The notes below the pieces were generated by a model. The model saw nothing but the letters and a program-made list of their open reading frames with translations, was not told where the DNA came from and did no database searches. The position numbers were made by a program, and so were the translations under genes. DNA of 64,000 bases from Symsagittifera roscoffensis (Eukaryota; Xenacoelomorpha; Acoela; Convolutidae), in assembly GCF_963678635.1 (NCBI RefSeq), contig NC_087062.1, positions 68,247,415 to 68,311,414 of the forward strand, given 5' to 3'. How positions within the stretch are numbered: position 1 is the stretch's first letter; each line of letters opens with the position of its first letter. Of this stretch, positions 54,425 through 64,000 are shown piece by piece.

Positions 54425-55070
54425 GGCATCAATTTAAAAGTTTTCCTTATGATCAAACTCCACGTTGTCTGAGCACAAAATGTTCGACTGGTGGTGGTCT
54501 GAAAAAAAAGTTCGATAAAATTCGTATCAAATGCGTTCGTTCAAACAAAAAAGTAGTTTTGACAATGCTTCGACCGACATGCAATCATTTTAAATGTTTA
54601 TATTATAGTTCAAATGAGTCGGTTGCCTCAGGTATGTCTCTCTTTCTTCAAGCTAAATATTGCTAAAACTTAAAGCAATCTATCTTTTTTTGTAAACTCA
54701 ATTTTATACTTAAAATTTTGGCATCATTTGGGGTTGAAATGAAACTCAGTTAGGCCGAGCTTATCAAAAACATGAACGATGGTCTCGAATGATCAAAACT
54801 GTCGATTTAAGTTTTTCTTCCGGATGAAAATGTTTTTAATTGTAACTTTAATTAAGAGTTTTGTACAAAAAAAAATATTTCAAAAAAGGAGCGCATTTTT
54901 TTTAAATTGAATGAATTTCCAGATGTTTTGCAAAAAGAGGGTCTAATGCGATTGACTTAATAATCATTTTGCTTAATGGTTTTGTAGTTTCGACAAAACT
55001 GTTTCAGTCACATCCTGAGTGATTTTTAACAGTTCTATTGCCTTGCATCTGTTGCAGCTTACAACTTATG
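54425..55070. other. Anonymous stretch
   Basis: No supported feature. Confidence 0.5.
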
Positions 55071-55310
55071 TTATTGTCCCGACCATTTGTTGTTGTTCCA
55101 ATCATTCGGATGTGTTTTAGTTTTCTATTTTTTTCCACGCAAGACCAGATACAACAAAAAATTATCGGAATGGGTCGAGTGTTAAAAAACGTCCAGTCGT
55201 GATTCGAATGACATTAAAAAGTTTTAGAAAAAGTGTCCCAGCGTCGAAAAAAATTGGGGTGACTCTTTTGAGATTCAGTCGTATTTCGAGTGAGTAACGC
55301 GATTGAGTGT
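55071..55310 (+). mobile_element. Family C element, 3' truncated
   Basis: TTATTGTCCCGACCATTTG, CATTCGGATGTGTTTTAG, CCACGCAAGACCAGATAC and GTCGTGATTCGAATGAC follow the copy at 24107. The hairpin end is absent. Confidence 0.55.
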
Positions 55311-55629
55311 TATTATATTGTGCATATTAATAAATTATCGGGCAAAACATTATTGAATTTTTTTTTAACTTTTGCTTGTTATCCACTTTCCGTTTTTTGA
55401 CGACAAATATTGTCGATCATGCCTTAATCACTAATATTCTACACGATGGTATAGCTCTAAAATCTCATGATGCACTAAAAACGACACTAAGTTTGAAAAG
55501 ATTTATAAATTGAATTTTCATTTTTTTTATGAAGAATGAAAAATCCTTGTGTTTATTTTGAATGACCGCTATCAATTGAATGTCATAGAAACAATTAGAG
55601 TGCGCTTCTGTAACCTTCAAAGCTTTCAG

Positions 55630-56200
55630 ATGTTTTGCTTTCACTCAAAACACAATTTTTTCTCCCACTATTTCGCTGGCAGCTAGCTCGGAATAGTCAA
55701 AACAAGCAAGTCTGGACTCAAAGGTCCCAAGCCAAATGTTTTTACGCTTCTTGGAGCAGCTCAAGACCATTATCTTATTTGGTGATCACCAAAAGCAACA
55801 ATGTCTTTTCCTGTAGCAACTCCTCGAAGTATCAGGCCGGCTCAAACCGTAATCTTGGATACATGATCTTGTTTGGATGTTGATCGAACCAGCCATAAAT
55901 GGCACTACATTTCAAGTCGAACCGTTTTTGGCTCTAAAGTTTATTAAAAAAATTGCTCAAAACACGAACATTGAAATTTTACGATACCGATGGGTTGATT
56001 CAGTCCGCTAATATCTCTCCGATTCTCAAAGTATTGCTGCTGCGAGGAAACTGCAGAATATGTTTGAAATACAAACGCAATTAAGTAAAGCAAATATAGG
56101 TAAAAAGGACGGGCAGCTGATATGGCCCAATTTTAGATTTTTTACTGACTGGCGGAAAAAAGCTTCAAGTTTGGCACTAAAATGGGACATTTCAGTTTTT
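55630..56200 (+). pseudogene. Possible retroelement RNase H remnant
   Basis: In three shifting frames the plus strand gives SSKYQAGSNRNLGYMILFGC, then SHKWHYISSRTVFGSK, LKFYDTDGLIQSAN and IGKKDGQLIWPNF. The order recalls the RNase H of Copia-type polyproteins: a sequence ending in T-G-Y, a W-K-S/S-H...S-R-S block, and a T-D/D-S acidic position. Every frame is broken. The purine-rich GGGGGAGATTGTTC motifs at 57.1 kb would suit the 3' end of the same element. The match is from general family knowledge and is weak. Confidence 0.3.
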
Positions 56201-56209
56201 TTATAACGT

Positions 56210-57085
56210 TGAACTTTTTCGATTCCTGAAACAACCTTTGCTGAACTCTATTGACATGTAGCCTGCCAAAAACCGTGTTTTGTCATTAACTTAACAGTGA
56301 TGTGATATCTACATGATCCAAAGCGGTGCTTTTTGCAAACCTGGAGTTTCCTTATGAACTGTTAGCTGGGTTCTTTGCGTCGTTTGAAGGCCAGAGTTAT
56401 TGATAAAAGCATCATTTAAATACTTTTTTGAAATTTTTTTAAATGAAATCCACGGCTAATTATGAAGTCAGTAATCATGTCAAATTCCTTAACTCTACAT
56501 TCTTTTTACCAAGTTGTTTCAAAATCCAGAGTAATTGAGTCCAAAAGCTCTATTGGATTTCGTAGCCGTTTGAAGCGTCAGCGAATTTTTTGCTATACGT
56601 AGAAACACGATTTTTACAAATATGCAAAGTAAGTGTTTTTGAAGTGTACAAGCGAAACCTTTGTGGCGCAGACACACATATTATTTATTTTTGTTAAGAC
56701 TTTCAGATAATTGATCAAAGAGACGCTTTCAATTTAGTTTCCTCGCCGTGTCGCACTAATCGAGATGGATGGAGATATAGTTTTCTAAATCTTCCGACTG
56801 GATTGTCATGTTTATATTTTTCGTTTTAAATTTGAAAAAAGTTGCCTTAAAATTAAACAAATTTTCAGTAAATATGGATACAATAATCAACGTGGAACTA
56901 TTTGAAATTGTCGAAATGTGCTTTCAAAACTTACCAAAAATGCCAAGTTCGAAAACAACTAGCTTTTGCCATTGGCATTGCCAACCAGCTTTTGAATCGG
57001 CAATGAATTAATTATTGATTGATTCCCACACTTAATCAATTTCATGCATAGTACATGCAAGCCGTACGGCTTGAATTTGCCATTT
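56210..57085. other. Anonymous stretch inside the putative Copia remnant
   Basis: No domain could be followed. The ORF at 56808-57011 has no recognisable motif. Confidence 0.4.
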
Positions 57086-57092
57086 GATTTTA

Positions 57093-57140
57093 GGGGGAGA
57101 TTGTTCGCTTGGTATATTTATCAAGGGGGGAGATTGTTCA
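57093..57140 (+). other. Duplicated polypurine-tract-like motif
   Basis: GGGGGAGATTGTTC at 57093 and GGGGGGAGATTGTTCA at 57125. A purine tract followed by TGTT is typical of the junction between the internal part and the 3' LTR in Copia elements. The LTR itself was not delimited. Confidence 0.35.
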
Positions 57141-57149
57141 CATGGGACC

Positions 57150-58550
57150 TCGACTGAAGTATGTAAAACAAATGTTTTTGGGATAAAATTTCCTCAGCGA
57201 TAAATTGAATCAAGGCTAGAACTTTACTTATCTCAGTTAATTCATTCAACTTGACGGGATAAAAAAAACGTAAGGCAGGTGGCATTTTCAGGCTCAGAAT
57301 AAACCAGTAGGTCTGAGACCCATATCTTGATAATATTTAGAGTGGTAGCTGTGGTAATTTAATTTGGTCTCTGTAAAAAATTTCCTTCAAAAACATCCTT
57401 ATACCAAGTATTTCTTAAGTTGAAAACCTAAGCTTGAGTTCAATTTTGTTCACTAGTGAAGATGGTATTTTTTGGGAAAAACATCATTGTTTGTACCTCT
57501 TCCTGTTCATTTTTGTTGGCGGAAAACTATTTCACCTTGAACTAAAAAAAAGTTAATACTTATATTTAAAAAGAAAGAAAAAAATATCAGACGATCCAGA
57601 ACGCTATATGTCAATCTCAACTACCGTAACCCGGCCAAGAAAAAACATTCAAACGTCTCTAAAGTCAACTACAGCAAGATAATCACAGAAACAACCAGTT
57701 TAAAGTGACCCGTTTAACTTTTTACTTCGTATCTTCAATTAAAAACAGATCCAACAAAAATTTATCAATTTTTTATTCAAGACATCATAAGAAAAGAAAA
57801 AAGGATTGCAGATACCGCTCTTAATATCATACAATGCTGATTTTAATTATCCGGACAAAACGAACAAAAACTGAAACATTAGTCGTTTTCTCAAATTGGG
57901 TTACGATTAAACAAGAAATGAAAAAAACAAAAAACGTTATTGTGCCATTCACTCGGAATCGCAATTTTATCCGAAAAAAAAACATTTTGTTTTCTGGCAA
58001 TTAATCAAAAATTACGCTGGAACTACCAAAATAATCGATGAGAAACTTAGAGTAAAGAAAGCTTTTTAGAGATGTTTTGGGCTGTGTAAGAGGCTTTTTC
58101 AAGATCAATTTCTCATCATTTATTTTAGTTGTTTCAGCATAAATCTTGATGAACTATAAAAACCCAAAATGATGTTATTTTGAGGTAAAATTTACGTTGC
58201 GAGTTTCGAAAAACTAATTGCACCATAATCATCCTAGTGAAAATGTAAGCTATTTTGTACTTTTTACTTTCTGTCTAATTTTGCCCCATTTTCAGAAAAA
58301 CGCGTTTAAATTTTCCAATCTTGTTAGTTTCATCCGGTTAGCTTAAATCAACACTGTAACTGACCTCATAATTAGCCGTGAAAAACGCTGAAGTTGAGTC
58401 AGTAGACATTCAAAGTAAGATTTTGATGATGCCACTTATTGATAATTTTGGCCTTAAAATGGCCCACACGAAGAATTGTGTAGTTTATAATCATTTAATC
58501 AAATGACATCAAACAAGCCATATTTTGAGTTTTTGAAAGTACTGTAAACC
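57150..58550. other. Anonymous AT-rich stretch
   Basis: No ORF, terminal repeat or family member recognised. Confidence 0.5.
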
Positions 58551-58552
58551 AA

Positions 58553-59434
58553 CCATCACTGACAAACTTGAGATTGAATAAATTTAAATCAATTTTTATA
58601 CAGGTAATGCACGATTTACGATAATCCATTTGGATATTTACATCGATTTATATTGGATTAAATGGATTTTGACAATAAGAAAAAATCAGTTTTATTGCAC
58701 TAAAAATGGATTTAAATCGAATTAAATTTTTTTTCAAGATAGTAAAAATCATCAAAATCTCGTCAAAACTAATATGATATAACTATTTTTTTTGTTTCGG
58801 AGCATGAACTATTTTTTACTCAAGAAAAAATCAAGAAATTCTACAGAGAGGAAGAATCACTCGTGGAGAGTTGTTTACTGCAAAATTTTGAGTTAAAGGG
58901 ATTCCCTTTCAAAATGTGCAAAACAAAGTACAACTATGCAAAAGTTTTTTTTTCAAATTTCATATTATTTATAAAAGCTCGAGGCTCAATTATGTTAGGC
59001 AAATAGCATATAATTAAAAATATCGTTAAAAAAAATTTTGGCTCAGGAAAAAGACACATTATTAATCCTTATAGCTTCTTTTCAGGCTAATCATCAAAAC
59101 AAAAAGTCAGTTGAAAAGCATATGTTAAAAAAAATCTTCCTCTAATTTTCTGTTGTTTGAAAGTTTAGAAAAACTGAATATAATCTGTATAAAATTTGTA
59201 AAGAAGGGTTGTACAAAAAATTCAATAAAAATTGATTCAAATCAATTTTTTTATTACTGTACAAAGTCTGTACAAAAATGAAATAAAAAAAGACCACAAA
59301 TATTTTCAATCGATTTAGAATGGATTGAAATTCATTTTTAATCTACATTTTTGTATCAAATTTAATGGTTTTTTTGAGGTAGCTGCTATATTATTTGTTT
59401 AAAATCAATTACAATCCATTTTTGTCAGTGCGGG
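58553..59434. mobile_element. Family E-related element
   Basis: Left end ATCACTGACAAACTTGAG (58554) mirrors the right end CCATTTTTGTCAGTGCGGG. The arms hold AAATCGATTTA/GGATTAAATGG words rather than TAATCGATTA, so this is a separate subfamily nearer to the element at 6286. Confidence 0.45.
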
Positions 59435-59477
59435 TAGCCTGTTGTTGTGCAAGTAGCACTGAATGTTCCGACCACAT
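59434..59477 (-). mobile_element. Family C 3' end, solo, inverted
   Basis: GTAGCCTGTTGTTGTGCAAG, TAGCACTGAATGTTCCGACC. It abuts the family E end exactly. Confidence 0.6.
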
Positions 59478-59479
59478 TC

Positions 59480-59720
59480 ATTAGATACACAAAAAAGTCG
59501 TTCGAAGGGAATTTAATCAATTTAAATTGATGTTTGTTGTTGCTCAAATACGTAAGGAAATGAAAACAAAAAACGTTGACAAAAAGTATTGAAACTGATT
59601 CTTAGGCTACCTTTTTGTATCAAATTAAATTAAGTTTAAACTGATTTAAATCGATTTTAAATGTCTCTGCTACATCATCTGTATAAAATCAATTCCAATC
59701 TGTTTCTTGTCAATATGGGA
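59480..59720. repeat. Family E-like fragment
   Basis: AATTTAAATTGATG, TTTAAACTGATTTAAATCG and CAATTCCAATCTGTTTCTTGTCAATATGGG resemble the right arm of the element ending at 59434. Confidence 0.4.
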
Positions 59721-59724
59721 AATA

Positions 59725-60405
59725 CTAAAATACTTTAAAGACTTTAAACATGTCAATTCAAGTCAATCAAAAAAATTTTAGTACCTGAAAAACATATTTA
59801 TCATTAATGAAGAATTTCGTACTTTTTAAACAACTGTTTCAAGCCAGTACAGTTCCAAACAGCTTAAAACCGGTATAGTGATTCAATTTTTAAAGTCTAT
59901 TCCGCACAACTGTCCAACTATAGTAAAATGTGACCTGAAGTGTGATTTACGAACTGAAGGTCATGCTTGAATCGTTGATCGAACCAGCCCTAAACTACAC
60001 TAATTTTTGTTTGAGTAATTTTTGTGCAGTAGGGGAACGAGTACGCTGCGTCGCTCAACCTGTAATTATTAAGAGCGTACGGAAGCAACTAGTTACGTCA
60101 ATCTTTAATGTCTCTACTGTTCTGAGTATGTGGCTGTACAAATACGGAAGAATAGTTTTGGAGTAAAAAAGCACATCGAATCTAGTAAGTACAGTAGATA
60201 ATCTGCTTGGTTTGAAAACATACGATTGGGTTTTGAGCCACACGCTGAACTTGTTTCTCAAACTTGTTCAAATGCACAAAAAACATAAAAGATAACCGTT
60301 TGTCACTAAACTGGGAGCAAACCTCTCCGCAATTTTTGTTTCTTGCAATAAACCTATGAACTATTTTCGTTCAAAAAACGATCTTGCTTGACTGTGATTC
60401 AGATG
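59725..60405. other. Anonymous stretch with an unremarkable ORF
   Basis: The ORF at 59942-60166 (MIYELKVMLESLIEPALNYT...) is locally GC-richer, but has no recognisable domain or clear splice sites, and an antisense ORF overlaps it. Confidence 0.35.
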
Positions 60406-60407
60406 AA

Positions 60408-61374
60408 CCCGCATCCAGTTTCAAGCGTTAATAATCGATTATATTACGATTTTAGTACCAGTCTCACTAAAATTGAGAAACAATCAATTTTAATCAATTA
60501 ATAATCGATTATAATCTCTCTTTTTAAATTCAAATTATAATTAATTTTAATCCATTATAATCGATTATAATCGATTATTTATTCGTCTATTTTTCGACAC
60601 AGTTATAATCGATTATAATTGATTATAATCCATTATTTTTATTCAAATTTCTGGTTTACTAGTTTTGCGCAAAAATCCATTATAATTGATTATAATCCCT
60701 TTTGTTTGTCCATTTTTGTCTTCGAAGTTGCATCTAAGTTGCTTATATTTTATGCTTTTTGTGTACGTTGGTTCCTATGAAAAATGAGAAAAATGTTTTT
60801 AAAGTTTTCCAATTAATTCAAATTTATAAGTTTTTTTTTCTTTTCTTCCCCATTAGAATTGTTTTGTGATGCATATTTTAAGCTTTTTTAAACACCAAAA
60901 CATCAGCAAATTGATTTAGTTTCATGATTGATTCGGAAAATTTATTTTTCATCTACCGCGAGAACCTTTCCACTCATATGAAAGGATCTCTCTGAAACTA
61001 TTGTTTCGCGGTATAACTTTGTGTTCAGATGAGCCAAAGTGTTCAAGAGATCTCTCTTTTAGAGATTTTTTATTGACACAAAAAAATAACCCATAAGATA
61101 TTCGAATATAAGCAAATTTCGGCAAAATAAGAGATTATAATCGATTATAATCGATTATAATTTATTTTAAGGGTTTTTAGTAAGAACTATAATCAATTTT
61201 AATCAATTATAATCGATTATAAGAGATAATAATCTCTTGGAAAATATCACGATTATAATCAATTATAAATCCCTTAAAGACCTAATTTTGGTAATTATAA
61301 TCGATTATAATTGTCAAAAAATCATCATAATAATCCGTTATAATCGATTATTTACGCCTAAACTTGGATGCGGG
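60408..61374. mobile_element. Foldback element, family E, TAATCGATTATAAT type
   Basis: Left end CCCGCATCCAGTTTCAAGCG, TTAATAATCGATTATA; right end CGATTATTTACGCC, TAAACTTGGATGCGGG, its complement with few changes. The arms are runs of the palindromic word ATAATCGATTAT (60520-60700 and 61130-61350). The centre is ordinary AT-rich DNA without the C/G-rich block. No clear target duplication. Confidence 0.65.
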
Positions 61375-61689
61375 AATACTCTTCCAAAAGTCCTGTTTTG
61401 CCTATTATCAAGTGGAAATTCTATGATCAAGGTGCTACTGTCAAAAATCTGACATATTGGTTATGAAACGTTAGAAAACTTTAAGGCCGTTTAAAGCCCG
61501 CTTTGCCGATGAAAGCATCAAAAATACTGTTTAGATGATTTTTTGGACGAGGTACCTAACATAGCATAACATAGCTTAACCACGTGTCTTTACTACTTGG
61601 TCCAATAAATCTTATAATTTTCTTAAATAAGCGACGTTATCGCTCCTGCAGTGTACAATCGAAACTACTCGACCTATAACTTATGGGTT

Positions 61690-62680
61690 ATTCATGGCTG
61701 ACTCAAATTGCAATGCTTCGAAAACTTAGATCTAGAAAAGATTTTCATTCTCTGAAAGTCTCAATCCAGTAGGTTGGTGCTGTCTGGGTACTCTTAGGGG
61801 CTGCAAATCATGCCTCCAAACGTGACTGCTCAAACCATTTTAGTTTTCGAGAAGAAAGTTTTTTTTTGGTATTTACAAAAAAAAAATTAGACAACTAAGA
61901 TTGAAAATTTTCACAAAAGTTGAAATTCCCAATCCGTTATTGAGTTGCTCTCAGGCGCTGCGAGTCCAGATAAGACTAATCAAATGTTTTCTTTCCAAGA
62001 TATGGCATTTTTCATGATTTTTTTCGAAAATGTTCACTTTACTTCGTTTTGAAAAATTTAGCAAATTTGAATTTTCAACTTTGTAGATGATTGCTGTCAA
62101 TAAACTAGCAACGGTGGCAAATTTAGCCTCCAATTGTGGCTGGTCAATTGCTTTAGTATCCGAAAAATGACGTTTTCTTATGATGATTTGAAAATTTTTC
62201 CGAGAACTTAGATTTGAAAGCGTCACAAAATTTGAAATTTCCAACCGTATAGATAGATGCAGAAAAAATAGATGCGGTCAAAGTACTCTCAAATTTTGAC
62301 TCCAAACATGACTGCTCAATTTCTTGTAGTTTCCGAGATATGATATTTTAATTGATTTTTCAAGAAACTTGTCTTGATTTCGAAGAGTAATTGATCGAAG
62401 CTTAATCGTGGTGTTCATGAACACTGTCACGTACTCTCAGGGATTGCAAGTCTGTACTCCAGAAGAGACTGCTCAAACTCTTTTAGTTTCTGATATATAA
62501 TGTTTTTTTAATGATTTTTTTAAATTTCAGGAAAATCAAAATTTGAAAAGCGTCCCAAGACTTGACGTTCCAAACCCTTTAGAGAAGTGCAGTCACAATA
62601 CTCTCAGGGGATGCAATTTTTGCTTCCAAATTTGACTGGTTAGTTTTTTAAAATAAGAACCGAACTTTTTCTACAGATCG
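61690..62680. repeat. Diverged tandem repeat, unit ~165-185 bp, about five copies
   Basis: Each unit repeats the same order: AAATTTGAAATTTCCAACC, GTACTCTCAGGGG-TTGCAA, CTCCAAA-GTGACTGCTCAAA, TTTTAGTTTCCGAGATATG and a T-rich tail. Copies are visible near 61750, 61925, 62090, 62290, 62430 and 62600, with large differences and indels. Confidence 0.65.
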
Positions 62681-62689
62681 CACAGTTTT

Positions 62690-63180
62690 GCGATTTAGGA
62701 AATTTTAAATCCAATGCAAGAAACATTTTCCACTTTTTTATTATACCCAATTAATATTTTTTAGAAATGGAATGTCACACTAGCATGGATTTAAATTAAG
62801 TTAGTTTTTTGAAACAAATTTAGATCTTGTACAGTTTTGAACATATGAGAAAAAAATCATATTATCAATTTTTCTTAACTGAACTTATCAGAATAATCAA
62901 TATGATTTAGAAATCTCCAGAATTTCCACGAATACGCCTGCATAAAAAAATTAACGCAGCGTTTGATATCAGAGTCAACGAAAAACAAAACATACACAAA
63001 AAAAACACAGTAAAAAATGAGTAAAAACACTGTAAAAAACATAGCAAGCAAAAAAAAATATTCTAAGAGAATTTCAGGCCAATATAAAGCAATACTGCGT
63101 AGGAAAAATATAGGTAACAGTGAAAACTAGGCTTTTGGAAATTTAGAAGAACAGCAAAATCAATCTAAAAAGGGCCACAT
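62690..63180. other. Anonymous AT-rich stretch
   Basis: No supported feature. Confidence 0.5.
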
Positions 63181-63224
63181 AGAAGAAAATTTTAAAACCA
63201 ATTGTTCAACCAGCCAAAGATCTA

Positions 63225-63365
63225 CATGGATCAATTTGGTTTACCGACAATGATTTGAGGCTTGATTCTTTGAACGACTACTTTGTCACTGTAGGCCCAC
63301 TTCTCGCAAAAAAACGAAGGCCGTTGTCGGAGAGAATTTTACTAAATCAGACAAATTTGTTTTGA
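63225..63365 (+). pseudogene. Possible LINE ORF2 fragment
   Basis: After an out-of-frame start the plus strand reads FTDNDLRLDSLNDYFVTVGP and LLAKKRRPLSERILLNQTNLF to a stop. L-N-x-Y-F-x-x-V-G-P-x-L-A is a motif seen between the endonuclease and reverse transcriptase of non-LTR retrotransposons. Nothing else of the element is recognisable here. Confidence 0.4.
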
Positions 63366-63799
63366 GTTAAGACAAGTTGAAATTCAAAAGATTAAGAGCA
63401 ACTAGCACAGGATTAAGAAAAATTAGAAAATTAAATCAATATTGAAAACATTTTCATAATTAAAATTTTGATATTAAACGAAAGAGAATAGATAAAAGTT
63501 TAAATCATTTTAGATAACTGTAAATTGTAGACAAAAATTAAGCTATTCGTGTAGTTTTTGAAAAGGAGTAGAATCAAAAATTACCGCTCGGGTGATGAAG
63601 ATTATTTTTTGAATAAATTTTTTACACCTTTTGTACACCTAATGCGTACACCACACAACTACTAACTTTACGATGCATTAGGGGCATCTTTTACAGGCTC
63701 ATTGCCTTTTGACGTCCTCCCTAGTGTACAAAATAAAGAATAAATGGAGGTGCATTGTTTCTCAGAGCATGTGATTACCAGGCTCAATTTTAAAAACCT

Positions 63800-63895
63800 A
63801 TCCTTGAGGTCAATTTAAAAACATATTGTACTTGTGATTGTTTTCGAAAAGTTTTCTGGGTTTGACGATTGTCATTTCAACTATTCTGAAACGAT
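63800..63895 (+). mobile_element. Family B internal fragment
   Basis: CCTTGAGGTCAATTTAAAAAC, ACTTGTGATTG and GGGTTTGACGATTGTCATTTC align with the middle of the copies at 20628 and 21162. Confidence 0.45.
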
Positions 63896-63915
63896 GGTGA
63901 TTATTTTTGTCACTA

Positions 63916-64000
63916 CCCGCATTCAGTTTCAAGCGTATCGATTATAATTTGATTTTAGTGCCAGACTTAAAAAAAATTGAGAAAAAATTGATTTTAATCA
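63916..64000. mobile_element. Family E element running off the window
   Basis: CCCGCATTCAGTTTCAAGCG then TATCGATTATAATTTG, the same left end as the element at 60408. Confidence 0.6.

Overview
The window looks like intergenic and intronic DNA from an invertebrate animal nuclear genome. It is AT-rich, has no operons or ribosome-binding sites, carries spliced exons with GT-AG junctions, and most of its length is transposon-derived. Nothing in it supports a bacterial or organellar origin. A 46-nt candidate intron and a possible trans-splice-like acceptor in front of a start codon would fit a tunicate, but that is a weak inference and I cannot name the species.

Genes. The one convincing host gene is a rhodopsin-like G-protein-coupled receptor on the minus strand, running right to left. 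Three exons (9320-9248, 8542-8355, 1810-1561) join in frame and give an N-glycosylated N-terminus, TM1, TM2 and TM3 with an E-R-F version of the DRY motif. The remaining exons should lie off the left edge. Its 6.5-kb second intron is packed with transposons. A second, weaker locus is at 13.7-14.27 kb: a plus-strand pair of exons ending in a stop codon and a poly(A) signal, with an overlapping minus-strand ORF. A few other short ORFs (18.5 kb, 22.5 kb) may be exon remnants.

Mobile DNA. Recurrent families recognised by comparing the window with itself are: (A) hAT-type MITEs starting CAGGGGCGGAT with exact or near-exact 8-bp target duplications, plus a relative with CAGTAGCGTGC ends; (B) and (C) two families with a TTGTTCCGAC start, a subterminal inverted copy of it, a 3' hairpin and a CTTG end, resembling non-autonomous Helentrons (Helitron2), some in head-to-tail tandem; (D) a 6.7-kb array of three related units rich in AGATCTGAAAT words at 25.1-31.85 kb; (E) foldback elements with CCCGCAC-type ends built from TAATCGATTATAAT words, three of them with a C-rich then G-rich centre; (F) an element with CCCGGGTTG ends at 16.6-17.6 kb; (G) GGAATCC dyad repeats at 34.7 and 46-47.7 kb, the latter next to a ~270-bp hairpin; (H) a 406-bp TIR element with a perfect 8-bp target duplication at 21.8 kb.

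One LTR retrotransposon of about 5.4 kb lies on the minus strand at 48.8-54.2 kb, with both LTRs, a primer-binding site and decayed gag, protease, RT and integrase. Short remnants of a Copia-like element (55.6-57.1 kb) and a LINE (63.2 kb) are less certain.

Layout: 1-9.3 kb receptor gene with MITE-filled introns; 9.3-13.7 kb largely anonymous; 13.7-14.3 kb small candidate gene; 14.3-24.9 kb dispersed elements; 24.9-32.8 kb the D array bracketed by inverted C elements; 33-48 kb nested B, E and G elements; 48.8-54.2 kb LTR element; 54.2-64 kb remnants, tandem repeats and E elements. All family assignments rest on reading the sequence; no database search was possible.
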